Below, one piece after another: positions 40,908 to 52,470 of a stretch of DNA of 64,000 bases (within the stretch, counting starts at the first letter, position 1; the number at the start of each line of letters is the position of its first letter). The stretch spans positions 520,986-584,985 of the forward strand of contig NZ_HE578946.1 in the NCBI RefSeq assembly GCF_000321045.1, read 5' to 3'. This DNA is from Phytobacter massiliensis JC163. GTDB taxonomy: Bacteria > Pseudomonadota > Gammaproteobacteria > Enterobacterales > Enterobacteriaceae. The notes beneath the pieces were generated by a model that saw only the letters and a program-made list of their open reading frames with translations, was not told the origin of the DNA and made no database searches. Both the position numbers and the translations under genes were made by a program.

Positions 40908-42323
40908 GTGGACTACCTTCCCCTGTTCGCCGCTGTTAAAGATCGCCCCGTGCTGGTGGTGGGCGGTGGCGATGTCGCCGCGCGAAAAATCCTCTTTTTA
41001 CGCAAAGCGGGCGCACGGATTCTGGTGGTAGCGGCTTCGCTTAATGGCGAACTGCAACAGCTGGCCCAGGCGCAGCATATCCACCTGCTGGCGACAGCTT
41101 TTGACGAGGCGCAGCTGGACAGCGTTTTTCTGGTGATTGCCGCCACCGACGACCGGGCGCTGAACCGACGCGTTTTCGACGCCGCTAACGCCCGCCAGCG
41201 GCTGGTGAACGTGGTGGACGACCAGCCGCTGTGCTCCTTTATTTTCCCGTCGATTGTCGACCGGGCTCCGTTGCAAATCGCCATCTCGTCCGGCGGTAAC
41301 GCGCCGGTACTGGCCCGGCTGCTGCGGGAAAAAATCGAGGCGTTGCTGCCAGCTAACCTCGGGCGCATGGCGGAGGTGGCCGGGCGCTGGCGCACGCGTA
41401 TCAAAGCGGTGCGTAAAACCACCGATGAGCGCCGCCGTTTCTGGGAGCGCGCCTTTCGCGGGCGCTTTGCCAGCCTGATGGCGGCGGGCAACGAGCAGGC
41501 TGCTGAACAGGCGCTGGCCGATGAGCTGGCGAACCCGGGCGCAGCCTCAGGCGAGATCATTCTGGTTGGCGCCGGGCCGGGCGACGCCGGGCTGCTCACC
41601 CTGCGCGGTTTGCAGGTGATACAGCAGGCGGATGTGGTCTTTTACGACCATCTGGTCAGCGACGAGGTGCTGGAGCTGACGCGCCGGGATGCGGACAAAA
41701 TCTGCGTCGGCAAGCGGGCAGGCGGCCACGCGGTGGCGCAGCATGAAACCAACCAGATGCTGATTGACGCGGCGCGTGAAGGCAAAACCGTGGTGCGTCT
41801 GAAAGGCGGCGACCCGTTTATTTTTGGCCGCGGCGGCGAAGAGCTGCAGGCGGCGGCGCAGGCGGGCATTCCCTTCCAGGTGGTGCCCGGCGTGACGGCG
41901 GCCTCCGGCGCGACGGCGTTTGCGGGCATCCCGCTGACCCATCGTGATTATGCCCAGAGCGCCACTTTTGTTACCGGCCATTACAAAGCCGACAGCGCCC
42001 CGTTTGACTGGTCGCTGCTGGCCCAAAGCCGCCAGACGCTGGCCATTTATATGGGCACGATGAAGGCGGCGGAAATCAGCGAACAGCTGATTAAGCACGG
42101 GCGTGATGCGAAGACGCCAGCCGCAGTTATTTCCCGCGGCACCCGGCCTGACCAGCAGGTCAGAACCGGCACCTTACAACAACTCGAAGCGCTGGCGAAA
42201 GATGCGCCAATGCCCGCTCTGATCGTGGTGGGCGAAGTGGTGCAGCTTCATCAGCAACTCGCCTGGTTTCAACCTACAACAGACGCAGAGAACTTCGCTT
42301 CTTCTGTGGTCAATCTGGCTTAG
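40908..42323 (+). CDS. cysG: CysG, siroheme synthase (trifunctional)
   Basis: 471 residues from GTG 40908, whose product begins [13 protein letters not shown] like E. coli CysG (MDHLPIF); a TTG at 40887 is an alternative. The N-terminal part is the precorrin-2 dehydrogenase/ferrochelatase ([17 protein letters not shown] site; [17 protein letters not shown]). The C-terminal part is uroporphyrinogen-III methyltransferase ([15 protein letters not shown] near 228 and [17 protein letters not shown] near 307). It makes the siroheme needed by CysI. Placed 5' of cysDNC, it differs from the nirBDC-cysG copy of E. coli and is probably the sulfur-regulated paralogue. Confidence 0.95.
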   Translation: MDYLPLFAAVKDRPVLVVGGGDVAARKILFLRKAGARILVVAASLNGELQQLAQAQHIHLLATAFDEAQLDSVFLVIAATDDRALNRRVFDAANARQRLVNVVDDQPLCSFIFPSIVDRAPLQIAISSGGNAPVLARLLREKIEALLPANLGRMAEVAGRWRTRIKAVRKTTDERRRFWERAFRGRFASLMAAGNEQAAEQALADELANPGAASGEIILVGAGPGDAGLLTLRGLQVIQQADVVFYDHLVSDEVLELTRRDADKICVGKRAGGHAVAQHETNQMLIDAAREGKTVVRLKGGDPFIFGRGGEELQAAAQAGIPFQVVPGVTAASGATAFAGIPLTHRDYAQSATFVTGHYKADSAPFDWSLLAQSRQTLAIYMGTMKAAEISEQLIKHGRDAKTPAAVISRGTRPDQQVRTGTLQQLEALAKDAPMPALIVVGEVVQLHQQLAWFQPTTDAENFASSVVNLA

Positions 42324-42355
42324 AGATCGCCTGCCAGGCTTTTAAAGGAACGGTT

Positions 42356-43264
42356 ATGGATCAAAAACGACTTACTCACCTGCGGCAGCTGGAAGCGGAA
42401 AGTATCCACATTATCCGCGAAGTGGCCGCCGAATTTTCTAACCCGGTGATGATGTACTCCATTGGTAAAGACTCCAGCGTCATGCTGCACCTGGCGCGTA
42501 AGGCTTTTTACCCGGGTACGCTGCCGTTTCCGCTGCTGCATGTGGATACCGGCTGGAAATTCCGCGAGATGTACGCGTTCCGTGACCGTACCGCCAAAGC
42601 TTACGGCTGCGAGCTGCTGGTGCACAAAAACCCGGAAGGGGTAGCGATGGGCATCAACCCCTTTGTGCACGGCAGCGCCAAACATACCGACATTATGAAA
42701 ACCGAAGGGCTCAAGCAGGCGCTGAACAAATACGGCTTTGACGCCGCGTTCGGCGGCGCGCGCCGCGACGAAGAAAAATCCCGTGCGAAAGAGCGGATCT
42801 ACTCCTTCCGCGACCGCTTCCACCGCTGGGACCCCAAAAACCAGCGCCCGGAGCTGTGGCATAACTACAACGGCCAGATTAACAAAGGCGAAAGCATTCG
42901 CGTGTTCCCGCTCTCCAACTGGACCGAGCTGGATATCTGGCAGTACATCTTTCTGGAAAATATCGAGATTGTCCCGCTCTATCTGGCGGCTGAGCGCCCG
43001 GTGCTGGAGCGCGACGGCATGCTGATGATGATCGATGACGATCGTATCGACCTGCAGCCCGGCGAAATGATCAAACAGCGCATGGTGCGCTTCCGTACTC
43101 TGGGGTGCTGGCCGCTGACCGGGGCGGTGGAATCGAACGCGCAGACGCTGCCGGAAATCATTGAGGAGATGCTGGTCTCCACCACCAGCGAGCGCCAGGG
43201 CCGCGTTATCGACCGCGACCAGGCCGGCTCGATGGAACTGAAAAAACGTCAGGGATACTTCTAA
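42356..43264 (+). CDS. cysD: CysD, sulfate adenylyltransferase subunit 2
   Basis: 302 residues, as in E. coli. Catalytic subunit of ATP sulfurylase: sulfate plus ATP gives APS plus pyrophosphate. PP-loop [19 protein letters not shown] near 35-53, LHVDTGWKF near 63, and the [20 protein letters not shown] block are all present. AAAGGAA Shine-Dalgarno; 9 bp to cysN. Confidence 0.98.
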   Translation: MDQKRLTHLRQLEAESIHIIREVAAEFSNPVMMYSIGKDSSVMLHLARKAFYPGTLPFPLLHVDTGWKFREMYAFRDRTAKAYGCELLVHKNPEGVAMGINPFVHGSAKHTDIMKTEGLKQALNKYGFDAAFGGARRDEEKSRAKERIYSFRDRFHRWDPKNQRPELWHNYNGQINKGESIRVFPLSNWTELDIWQYIFLENIEIVPLYLAAERPVLERDGMLMMIDDDRIDLQPGEMIKQRMVRFRTLGCWPLTGAVESNAQTLPEIIEEMLVSTTSERQGRVIDRDQAGSMELKKRQGYF

Positions 43265-43273
43265 GGAGCCGCC

Positions 43274-44701
43274 ATGAACACCACTATCGCCCAACAAATT
43301 GCTAACGAAGGCGGCGTCGAAGCATACCTGCACGCGCAACAGCATAAAAGCCTGCTGCGCTTTCTGACCTGCGGCAGCGTCGACGACGGCAAAAGTACGC
43401 TGATTGGCCGTCTGCTGCACGATACCCGTCAGATTTACGAAGATCAGCTCTCTACGCTGCACAATGACAGCAAGCGCCACGGCACCCAGGGCGAAAAACT
43501 GGATCTGGCGCTGCTGGTGGATGGCCTCCAGGCCGAGCGCGAGCAGGGGATCACCATCGACGTGGCCTATCGCTACTTCTCCACCGAGAAGCGGAAATTT
43601 ATCATCGCCGACACGCCGGGGCACGAGCAGTACACCCGCAATATGGCGACGGGCGCTTCCACCTGCGACTTAGCGATCCTGCTGATCGACGCCCGTAAAG
43701 GCGTGCTCGATCAGACCCGCCGCCACAGCTTTATCTCCACCCTGCTGGGGATTAAGCACCTGGTGGTAGCGGTCAATAAAATGGATCTGGTCTCCTTTAG
43801 CGAGCAGACTTTTAACCGTATCCGTGAAGATTACCTCACCTTTGCCGAGCAGCTGCCGGGCAACCTGGATATCCGTTTTGTGCCGCTGTCGGCGCTGGAA
43901 GGCGATAACGTCGCCAGCCAGAGCGATAACATGGCCTGGTATAGCGGCCCGACGCTGCTGGAAGTGCTGGAAACCGTTGAGGTCCAGCGGGTGGTGGAAA
44001 GCCAGCCGATGCGCTTCCCGGTGCAGTACGTCAACCGTCCGAACCTCGATTTCCGTGGCTTTTCCGGCACCCTGGCCTCCGGTAGCGTCAGGGTAGGGCA
44101 GCGCATTAAAGCCCTGCCGTCCGGCGTTGAATCCACCGTAGCGCGCATCGTCACCTTTGACGGCGATCTACAGGAAGCTTACGCGGGTGAAGCCATTACC
44201 CTCGTGCTGAAAGATGAGATCGACATCAGCCGCGGCGACCTGATTCTGGACGCCCAGGAGACGGTGCCTGCGGTACAGAGCGCCGCGCTGGACGTGGTGT
44301 GGATGGCGGAGCAGCCGCTGTCGCCGGGGCAGAGTTTTGATGTCAAAATCGCCGGCAAGAAAACCCGCGCCCGCGTGGACGCGATTCAGTACCAGGTGGA
44401 TATCAACAACCTGACCCAGCGGGAAGTGGAGGCGCTGCCGCTAAACGGCATCGGCCTGGTCAATCTGACTTTTGATGAGCCCCTTACTCTTGACCCTTAC
44501 CAGCAGAATCCGGTAACCGGCGGTCTTATCTTCATCGACCGGCTGACCAACGTTACGGTTGGCGCAGGCATGGTGCGTGAAGTGCACCAGCAGGCTGATA
44601 CCGCGCCGTCGCAGTTCAGCGCTTTTGAACTGGAGCTTAATCAGCTGGTTCGCAAACACTTCCCGCACTGGGGCGCGCGCGATCTGCTGGGAGGCCAGTA
44701 A
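43274..44701 (+). CDS. cysN: CysN, sulfate adenylyltransferase subunit 1 (GTPase)
   Basis: 475 residues, as in E. coli. EF-Tu-like GTPase that drives APS formation by CysD. G1 [17 protein letters not shown] (about 36-52), G3 [10 protein letters not shown]4 VNKMDLVSF, followed by two beta-barrel domains. The stop overlaps the cysC start (TAATG). Confidence 0.98.
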   Translation: MNTTIAQQIANEGGVEAYLHAQQHKSLLRFLTCGSVDDGKSTLIGRLLHDTRQIYEDQLSTLHNDSKRHGTQGEKLDLALLVDGLQAEREQGITIDVAYRYFSTEKRKFIIADTPGHEQYTRNMATGASTCDLAILLIDARKGVLDQTRRHSFISTLLGIKHLVVAVNKMDLVSFSEQTFNRIREDYLTFAEQLPGNLDIRFVPLSALEGDNVASQSDNMAWYSGPTLLEVLETVEVQRVVESQPMRFPVQYVNRPNLDFRGFSGTLASGSVRVGQRIKALPSGVESTVARIVTFDGDLQEAYAGEAITLVLKDEIDISRGDLILDAQETVPAVQSAALDVVWMAEQPLSPGQSFDVKIAGKKTRARVDAIQYQVDINNLTQREVEALPLNGIGLVNLTFDEPLTLDPYQQNPVTGGLIFIDRLTNVTVGAGMVREVHQQADTAPSQFSAFELELNQLVRKHFPHWGARDLLGGQ

Positions 44702-45306
44702 TGGCGGAGCATGACGAGAACGTCGTCTGGCACGCCCATCCGGTAACGGCCAGCGCCCGCGAACAGCTCCACGGTCACCGGGGGGTTGTGCTGTGGTTCA
44801 CCGGCCTTTCCGGCTCCGGGAAATCTACCGTGGCAGGGGCGCTGGAGGAGGCGCTGCATAAGCTCGGCGTGAGCACCTATCTGCTGGACGGCGATAACGT
44901 GCGCCACGGCTTATGTAACGATCTTGGCTTTACCGATGACGACCGGCGGGAAAATATTCGCCGGGTGGGGGAGGTGGCCCGCCTGATGGTGGACGCCGGA
45001 CTGGTGGTGCTGACCGCCTTTATTTCCCCCCACCGCGCCGAGCGCCAGATGGTGCGCGAACGTCTGGGCGAGGGGCGCTTTATCGAAGTCTTCGTTGATA
45101 CGCCGCTGGCTATCTGCGAAGCGCGCGACCCGAAAGGGCTGTACAAAAAAGCGCGCGCCGGAGAGCTGAAAAACTTCACCGGTATCGACGCGGTATACGA
45201 AGCGCCTGAATCGCCGGATGTTCACCTGGCAGGTGAACAATTAGTAACAAATTTGGTGAGTCAATTATTAGACCTCATGAGACGGGACGATATTATCAGA
45301 TCCTGA
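44701..45306 (+). CDS. cysC: CysC, adenylylsulfate (APS) kinase
   Basis: 201 residues, as in E. coli. Phosphorylates APS to PAPS, the substrate of CysH. Walker [15 protein letters not shown] near 35, [11 protein letters not shown] near 61, and [21 protein letters not shown] near 142 are the family marks. Last gene of the cysG-cysD-cysN-cysC operon. Confidence 0.98.
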   Translation: MAEHDENVVWHAHPVTASAREQLHGHRGVVLWFTGLSGSGKSTVAGALEEALHKLGVSTYLLDGDNVRHGLCNDLGFTDDDRRENIRRVGEVARLMVDAGLVVLTAFISPHRAERQMVRERLGEGRFIEVFVDTPLAICEARDPKGLYKKARAGELKNFTGIDAVYEAPESPDVHLAGEQLVTNLVSQLLDLMRRDDIIRS

Positions 45307-45377
45307 GACAGTACCGGGGATACGCTGAATGCGTGGCGTATCCAGCCTCGCCGGACAGTCAGGCAATGGGATCAGAT

Positions 45378-45701
45378 ATGCGTAATAGTCAGAACATCAC
45401 TTTCTCCCGGTCGGATTCCATCACGACCAGCGAAGAAACCACCTGGTCCCTGCCTGGGGCCATTGTGGGCTTTGTCGCATGGCTACTGGCGCTATCGATC
45501 CCGTTTATGCTGTACGGCTCCAATACGCTGTTCCTGTTTCTGTATACCTGGCCTTTCTTTCTGGCGCTGATGCCTGTCTCTGTAGTGGTCGGCATCGCCC
45601 TCCACTCTCTTGCCAATGGCAAACTGATTTTCAGCGCGATCATTACCGCCCTGGTGGTGGTCGCCATGTTCGGCGCGCTCTTTATGTGGCTGATGGGGTA
45701 A
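45378..45701 (+). CDS. ygbE: YgbE, DUF3561 inner-membrane protein
   Basis: 107 residues, as in E. coli YgbE, starting at ATG 45378 (MRNSQNITFSRSDS); the frame is open 15 codons further up. Three hydrophobic segments (about 27-47, 48-69, 80-105). The function is unknown. Same place between cysC and ftsB as in E. coli. Confidence 0.93.
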   Translation: MRNSQNITFSRSDSITTSEETTWSLPGAIVGFVAWLLALSIPFMLYGSNTLFLFLYTWPFFLALMPVSVVVGIALHSLANGKLIFSAIITALVVVAMFGALFMWLMG

Positions 45702-45875
45702 AGGCGTTCATACTTCAAACCGTAACTCACATTAAGACGATGTGTCCGGCGTTCAGCCCTACGGAAAGCGCGTTAACTATGCTACATTCTGTCGCGGTGA
45801 CGCGGTATAACCCGGCCCCGGTGTGGAGTCTGCGAAAAAGTTATGGGATGATGTTGCCGTTTTTCAGGGGGCAGG
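45702..45875 (+). promoter_or_regulatory. ygbE-ftsB intergenic region with ftsB promoter candidate
   Basis: 174 bp; GTTAACTATGCTACATTC near 45773-45790 looks promoter-like. No other gene or RNA is supported. Confidence 0.3.
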
Positions 45876-46196
45876 ATGGGTAAACTAACGCTGCTATTGC
45901 TGGCTTTGCTGGTCTGGCTGCAGTACTCGCTGTGGTTCGGCAAGAACGGGCTTCATGACTACAGCCGGGTCAGCGAAGATGTCGCCGCACAGCAGGCGAC
46001 AAACGCCAAATTAAAAGCGCGCAACGATCAACTCTTTGCTGAAATTGACGATCTCAATGGCGGCCAGGAGGCGATTGAGGAACGCGCGCGTAATGAATTA
46101 ACGATGACCAAACCGGGCGAGACCTTCTATCGTCTGGTGCCTGACGCGTCCAAACGCAACCAGGGGTCCATACAGAACACACAAAATAATCGATAA
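45876..46196 (+). CDS. ftsB: FtsB, cell-division protein
   Basis: 106 residues (E. coli 103). Bitopic divisome protein that joins FtsL and FtsQ. One N-terminal transmembrane helix (about 3-21, [19 protein letters not shown]), then a coiled coil rich in Ala, Gln, Lys and Glu (about 30-70) and [16 protein letters not shown]. 19 bp upstream of ispD. Confidence 0.96.
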   Translation: MGKLTLLLLALLVWLQYSLWFGKNGLHDYSRVSEDVAAQQATNAKLKARNDQLFAEIDDLNGGQEAIEERARNELTMTKPGETFYRLVPDASKRNQGSIQNTQNNR

Positions 46197-46215
46197 ACAA
46201 TCCCGGGCTTAAGAC

Positions 46216-46926
46216 ATGGCAGCAAGAATTCCGGACGTTTGTGCCGTGGTGCCGGCCGCCGGATTTGGCCGCCGCATGCAGACGGAATGTCCCAAGCAGT
46301 ATCTTTCCATTGGCGATAAAACGATCCTCGAACACGCGGTCGCGGCGTTATTGCGTAACCCGCAGGTGGGGCAGGTGATTATCGCCGTCAGCCCCGGCGA
46401 TGCGCGTTTCGCACAGCTGCCGCTGGCGCAGCACCCCGCGATAACCGTCGTGGAGGGGGGGGCAGAGCGCGCCGACTCCGTGCTGGCGGGGCTGAAAGCG
46501 GCGCAGGGGGCCCAGTGGGTGCTGGTGCATGACGCCGCGCGTCCCTGCCTGCATCAGGACGATCTCAACCGGCTGCTGGCATTGCGCGCCACCAGCCGCG
46601 TCGGCGGCATTCTCGCCGCCCCGGTGCGCGACACCATGAAGCGCGCCGAGCCGGGTAAACACGCCATTGCCCATACCGTTGAGCGCAACGACCTCTGGCA
46701 CGCGCTGACGCCGCAATTTTTCCCCCATCAACTGCTGCACGACTGCCTGACGCGGGCGCTCGACGAAGGCGCCACCATCACCGATGAAGCCTCGGCGCTG
46801 GAGTATTGCGGCTACCACCCTGAGCTTATCGCCGGGCGCGCGGATAACATCAAAGTTACGCGGCCAGAAGACTTACAGCTTGCTCAATTTTATCTCACCC
46901 ATTCAGCAGACCTGGAGACATCATAA
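46216..46926 (+). CDS. ispD: IspD, 2-C-methyl-D-erythritol 4-phosphate cytidylyltransferase
   Basis: 236 residues, as in E. coli. Third step of the MEP isoprenoid pathway. The CTP-binding [19 protein letters not shown] near 11-29 and [11 protein letters not shown] near 97 are intact. The TAATG junction overlaps ispF by one base. Confidence 0.97.
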   Translation: MAARIPDVCAVVPAAGFGRRMQTECPKQYLSIGDKTILEHAVAALLRNPQVGQVIIAVSPGDARFAQLPLAQHPAITVVEGGAERADSVLAGLKAAQGAQWVLVHDAARPCLHQDDLNRLLALRATSRVGGILAAPVRDTMKRAEPGKHAIAHTVERNDLWHALTPQFFPHQLLHDCLTRALDEGATITDEASALEYCGYHPELIAGRADNIKVTRPEDLQLAQFYLTHSADLETS

Positions 46927-47405
46927 TGCGCATTGGACACGGTTTTGACGTACACGCATTCGGCGGCGAAGGCCCGATTATTATTGGCGGCGTGCGCATT
47001 CCCTGGGAAAAAGGGCTGCTGGCGCACTCCGACGGTGATGTGGCGCTGCACGCGCTAACCGACGCGCTGCTTGGCGCTGCGGCGCTGGGCGATATCGGCA
47101 AACTGTTTCCCGACACCGATCCCGCGTTCAAGGGTGCGGACAGCCGCGCGCTGCTGCGTGAAGCCTGGCGGCGTATTCAGGCGAAAGGCTACACCCTTGG
47201 CAATGTCGATGTCACAATCATCGCTCAGGCGCCGAAAATGCTGCCGCACATTCCGCAGATGCGCGTCTTTATCGCCGAAGATCTCGGTTGCCATATGGAT
47301 GATGTCAACGTTAAGGCCACCACGACAGAAAAGCTGGGTTTTACCGGGCGCGGTGAAGGTATCGCCTGCGAAGCGGTTGCCTTACTGGTGAAGGCGGCAA
47401 AATGA
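46926..47405 (+). CDS. ispF: IspF, 2-C-methyl-D-erythritol 2,4-cyclodiphosphate synthase
   Basis: 159 residues, as in E. coli. Fifth step of the MEP pathway. Zinc ligands Asp8, His10 and His42 ([23 protein letters not shown]) and the C-terminal [15 protein letters not shown] are present. Overlaps truD by 4 bp (ATGA). Confidence 0.98.
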   Translation: MRIGHGFDVHAFGGEGPIIIGGVRIPWEKGLLAHSDGDVALHALTDALLGAAALGDIGKLFPDTDPAFKGADSRALLREAWRRIQAKGYTLGNVDVTIIAQAPKMLPHIPQMRVFIAEDLGCHMDDVNVKATTTEKLGFTGRGEGIACEAVALLVKAAK

Positions 47406-48431
47406 CGGCGTTCGATAATCTCACCTGGCTGCACGGTAAACCGGCGGGCAGCGGTCTGTTAAAAGCCAGCCCGGAAGATTTCGTGGTAACCGAGGATTTA
47501 GGCTTCGCCCCCGATGGCGAAGGCGAACATATCCTTGTACGAATTCTGAAAAACGGCTGCAATACCCGTTTTGTTGCCGACGCGCTGGCAAAATTCCTTA
47601 AAATACACGCCCGCGAAGTGAGCTTCGCCGGGCAGAAGGACAAACAGGCCGTCACCGAACAGTGGCTCTGCGCGCGGGTGCCGGGCAAAGAGATGCCGGA
47701 CTTAAGCGCGTTTCAGCTTGAAGGCTGTCAGGTGCTGGAATACGCGCGTCATAAGCGTAAGCTGCGTTTAGGCGCGCTTAAAGGCAACAGCTTTACGCTG
47801 GTGCTGCGTGAAGTGAGCGATCGCGCGGATGTCGACGCCCGTCTTCATGCCATTAGCCAGCACGGGGTGCCAAACTATTTTGGCGCACAGCGCTTCGGCA
47901 TCGGCGGCAGTAACTTGCAGGGTGCGCTGCGCTGGGCGCAGAGCGATACGCCGGTGCGCGATCGCAATAAGCGCAGTTTCTGGTTGTCGGCGGCGCGTAG
48001 CGCGTTGTTTAATCAGATAGTCAGCGAGCGGTTGAAAAAACCGGACTTTAATCAAGTTGTTGACGGCGATGCGCTACAATTATCCGGGCGCGGGAGCTGG
48101 TTCGTTGCCACCCCGGAAGAGCGTGAAGAATTACAGGCCCGCGTTGATGGGCAGGCGCTGCTGATTACCGCGGCGCTGCCGGGCTCCGGCGAGTGGGGCA
48201 CCCAGCGTGACGCGCTGGCCTTTGAACAGGCCGCCATTGCTGATATGCCTGAATTACAGCATCTTCTGGTACGGGAAAAAGTCGAAGCCGCCCGCCGCGC
48301 GATGCTGCTTTTTCCGCAACAGCTTAGCTGGAACTGGTGGGATGACGTAACCGTCGAGTTACGCTTCTGGCTACCGGCAGGTAGCTTCGCCACCAGCGTA
48401 GTAAGAGAAACGATCAATACATTGGGTGACT

Positions 48432-48451
<20 letters not shown>
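47402..48451 (+). CDS. truD: TruD, tRNA pseudouridine(13) synthase
   Basis: 349 residues, as in E. coli. Makes pseudouridine 13 in tRNA-Glu. The catalytic Asp is in [14 protein letters not shown] near 76-89; the [13 protein letters not shown] motif lies near 155. Its 3' end overlaps the surE start by 20 bp. Confidence 0.97.
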
Positions 48452-49813
<1,362 letters not shown>

Positions 49814-49927
49814 GAAACAGATTTTTCCTGGGTTAATGCCGCCGTTTCAGCGTATGGTGGGCAAATTTGCCTGTTCCGACACGGTCCTTTTTAAGTCATT
49901 GGTAGCTAAAACATTCCTGGGGGATAA

Positions 49928-51049
49928 ATGAGCACGGGAAGCCCTAAATTCACCGTAAGCCGTGTTGCGGCATTATCACTGGTTTCACTCTGGCTGGCAG
50001 GCTGTACCAGTTCCGGCAATCCGCCTGCGCCGGTCAGTTCCGTTAACGGCAGTACGACGCCCAGCACCAATTCCGGGATGTTAATCACGCCGCCGTCGCA
50101 AATGAGCGCACAGCCACAATCGCAGCCGATTCAGCCGCCGCCGGTTCAGGCGCCGGTCGTCCAGCCGACGCAGACGCAACCCGTCGCGCAACAGCCTGTT
50201 GAAACCGCTAACGGACGTATTGTTTACAATCGTCAGTATGGGAATATTCCGAAAGGAAGCTATACCGGCGGCAGTACCTACACCGTCAAGCGCGGGGATA
50301 CTCTATTCTATATCGCCTGGATCACCGGGAACGATTTCCGTGATTTAGCACAGCGGAATAACGTTCAGGCCCCGTATGGCCTGACTGTCGGGCAAACGCT
50401 ACAGGTAGGGAATGCATCAGGTACGCCAATAACTGGCGGAAATGCAATCACTCAGGCTGATGCTTCTGCACAAGGAATAGTCTCAAAACCTGCGCAAAAT
50501 TCCACCGTGGTTGTTGCTTCAAAACCGACAATTACGTATTCTGAGGACTCAGGTGAACAAAGTGCTAACAAAATGTTGCCGAACAATAAGCCTGCGACAC
50601 CCGTCACAGCGCCTGTTACGGCTCCATCTGTCAGCACAACCGAACCGACTGTCAGCAGTACGACAACCAGCACGCCGATTGCTATATGGCGCTGGCCGAC
50701 TGAGGGCAACGTTATCGATAACTTCTCTGCAACCGAAGGTGGCAACAAAGGTATCGATATCGCAGGCAGCAAAGGGCAGGCTATCGTCGCGACCGCAGAT
50801 GGGCGCGTTGTATATGCCGGTAACGCGCTGCGCGGTTACGGTAATCTTATCATCATCAAACACAACGATGATTACCTGAGTGCCTACGCCCATAACGATA
50901 CGATGCTGGTCCGGGAACAACAAGAAGTTAAGGCGGGGCAAAAAATAGCAACCATGGGTAGCTCCGGAACCAGCTCTACACGCTTGCATTTTGAAATTCG
51001 TTACAAGGGGAAATCCGTCAACCCGCTGCGTTATTTGCCGCAGCGATAA
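49928..51049 (+). CDS. nlpD: NlpD, outer-membrane lipoprotein activator of AmiC
   Basis: 373 residues (E. coli 379). Activates the amidase AmiC during septation. Lipobox LAGC with lipidated Cys26, a Pro/Gln/Thr-rich linker, LysM domain from [15 protein letters not shown] (about 118), and a C-terminal LytM/M23 domain that lacks the full zinc-ligand set, as in other NlpD proteins. The main rpoS promoter lies inside its coding region. Confidence 0.97.
   Translation: MSTGSPKFTVSRVAALSLVSLWLAGCTSSGNPPAPVSSVNGSTTPSTNSGMLITPPSQMSAQPQSQPIQPPPVQAPVVQPTQTQPVAQQPVETANGRIVYNRQYGNIPKGSYTGGSTYTVKRGDTLFYIAWITGNDFRDLAQRNNVQAPYGLTVGQTLQVGNASGTPITGGNAITQADASAQGIVSKPAQNSTVVVASKPTITYSEDSGEQSANKMLPNNKPATPVTAPVTAPSVSTTEPTVSSTTTSTPIAIWRWPTEGNVIDNFSATEGGNKGIDIAGSKGQAIVATADGRVVYAGNALRGYGNLIIIKHNDDYLSAYAHNDTMLVREQQEVKAGQKIATMGSSGTSSTRLHFEIRYKGKSVNPLRYLPQR
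50540..50575 (+). promoter_or_regulatory. Main rpoS promoter inside nlpD
   Basis: GGTGAACAAAGTGCTAACAAAATG is nearly the same as the E. coli region carrying the rpoS promoter, with an extended -10 TGCTAACA at 50563-50570. It would give an rpoS leader of close to 600 nt, as in E. coli. Confidence 0.5.
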
Positions 51050-51171
51050 ATCGGTAAAGTAGTTGAAGGTTCCTTATTTATGACCTTACAGCGTGCGCAG
51101 ATGCCGCTGTAACTGTCTGAATGAAGACACTTTAAGTGCTTTACTCAGGGATCACGGGTAGGAGCCACCTT
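51050..51171 (+). promoter_or_regulatory. rpoS mRNA leader, small-RNA-controlled region
   Basis: The last 122 nt before rpoS end in GATCACGGGTAGGAGCCACCTT, the E. coli-type ribosome-binding region that is hidden in a hairpin and opened by DsrA, RprA or ArcZ with Hfq. The upstream antisense arm lies further 5'. Inference from similarity. Confidence 0.5.
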
Positions 51172-52164
51172 ATGAGTCAGAATACGCTGAAAGTTCATGA
51201 TCTAAATGAAGATGCGGAATTTGATGAGAACGGAGTAGAGGCTTTTGATGAAAAAGCCTTAGTTGAAGAGGAACCCAGTGATAACGACCTGGCCGAAGAG
51301 GAGCTGTTATCGCAGGGTGCGACCCAGCGTGTGCTGGACGCGACTCAACTGTATCTCGGAGAGATTGGTTATTCTCCGTTATTAACGGCCGAAGAAGAAG
51401 TCTATTTTGCCCGTCGCGCTCTGCGTGGCGATGTCGCTTCGCGCCGCCGCATGATTGAAAGTAACTTGCGTCTGGTGGTGAAAATTGCCCGTCGATACAG
51501 CAATCGTGGTCTGGCGCTGCTGGATCTGATTGAAGAAGGGAACCTGGGCCTGATTCGTGCGGTTGAGAAATTTGACCCCGAGCGCGGCTTCCGTTTCTCT
51601 ACGTATGCGACCTGGTGGATTCGACAGACTATTGAGCGGGCGATCATGAATCAAACCCGCACCATTCGTCTGCCGATTCACATTGTGAAAGAGCTGAACG
51701 TCTATCTGCGTACCGCACGTGAGCTGTCCCATAAGCTGGACCACGAGCCAAGCGCGGAAGAGATTGCAGAGCAGCTCGACAAGCCGGTTGATGACGTAAG
51801 CCGTATGCTGCGTCTCAACGAGCGCATCACCTCGGTGGATACCCCGCTGGGCGGTGATTCTGAAAAAGCGCTGCTGGACATCCTGGCCGATGAAAAAGAC
51901 AACGGCCCGGAAGACACCACGCAGGACGATGACATGAAGCAAAGCATCGTCAAATGGCTGTTCGAACTGAACGCCAAACAGCGTGAAGTGCTGGCGCGTC
52001 GTTTCGGCTTGCTGGGCTACGAAGCAGCAACCCTTGAAGATGTGGGTCGTGAAATCGGTCTGACGCGTGAACGCGTTCGTCAGATTCAGGTTGAAGGTCT
52101 GCGTCGCCTGCGTGAAATCCTGCAGGCGCAGGGGCTGAACATCGAAGCACTCTTTCGCGAGTAA
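51172..52164 (+). CDS. rpoS: RpoS, sigma factor sigma-S
   Basis: 330 residues, as in E. coli, starting at [20 protein letters not shown] (ATG 51172; 12 upstream codons are open but not conserved). General stress and stationary-phase sigma factor. Region 1.2 ([20 protein letters not shown]), 2.3/2.4 ([18 protein letters not shown]), 3 and 4.2 ([20 protein letters not shown]) are all intact. A strong terminator follows. Confidence 0.99.
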   Translation: MSQNTLKVHDLNEDAEFDENGVEAFDEKALVEEEPSDNDLAEEELLSQGATQRVLDATQLYLGEIGYSPLLTAEEEVYFARRALRGDVASRRRMIESNLRLVVKIARRYSNRGLALLDLIEEGNLGLIRAVEKFDPERGFRFSTYATWWIRQTIERAIMNQTRTIRLPIHIVKELNVYLRTARELSHKLDHEPSAEEIAEQLDKPVDDVSRMLRLNERITSVDTPLGGDSEKALLDILADEKDNGPEDTTQDDDMKQSIVKWLFELNAKQREVLARRFGLLGYEAATLEDVGREIGLTRERVRQIQVEGLRRLREILQAQGLNIEALFRE

Positions 52165-52180
52165 GCGCTAAGAAACAGAA

Positions 52181-52207
52181 AGGCCGGTCAACTGACCGGC
52201 CTTTTTT
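52181..52207 (+). terminator. Rho-independent terminator of rpoS
   Basis: AGGCCGGTCA and TGACCGGCCT are exact complements around AC, followed by six Ts. Confidence 0.92.
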
Positions 52208-52223
52208 ATGCCTGCTTTTCGCC

Positions 52224-52460
52224 TTAGCGCTTATCTGCTGGCAGCAGCGGCGGAATGCTCGGCACCATTGGCGCCTCGTCGATATCTTTCTGCGTCATAC
52301 GAAACGCTTCCGGATAATGCTCGCGACTGGTGCGGCGCAGCGGTTCGGTATTACGCCAGGTGTACAGGCAATGCTGGCACTGGTACACCGTCCAGACCCC
52401 TTTCACCGGCGAGTGCGCCATCACTTCAATATGCTCATCGGCACAACGTGGACAAATCAT
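52224..52460 (-). CDS. kpdD: Hydroxyarylic acid decarboxylase, subunit D (KpdD/VdcD family)
   Basis: 78 residues from ATG 52460, which has AAGGAG six bases upstream. Small zinc-ribbon-like protein with CPRC at residues 3-6 and CQHC near 27-30. It is the third gene of the B-C-D set for non-oxidative decarboxylation of 4-hydroxybenzoate, vanillate or similar acids, where subunit D is needed for full activity. It lies 10 bp after subunit C. Confidence 0.88.
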   Translation of the reverse strand: MICPRCADEHIEVMAHSPVKGVWTVYQCQHCLYTWRNTEPLRRTSREHYPEAFRMTQKDIDEAPMVPSIPPLLPADKR

Positions 52461-52470
52461 CTGCAACTCC

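Noticed and set aside
42320-43624. 434-residue open frame on the minus strand opposite cysD and the start of cysN
   Set aside because: It mirrors two well-conserved genes; long antisense frames are expected in GC-rich coding DNA, and the product has no recognisable domain.
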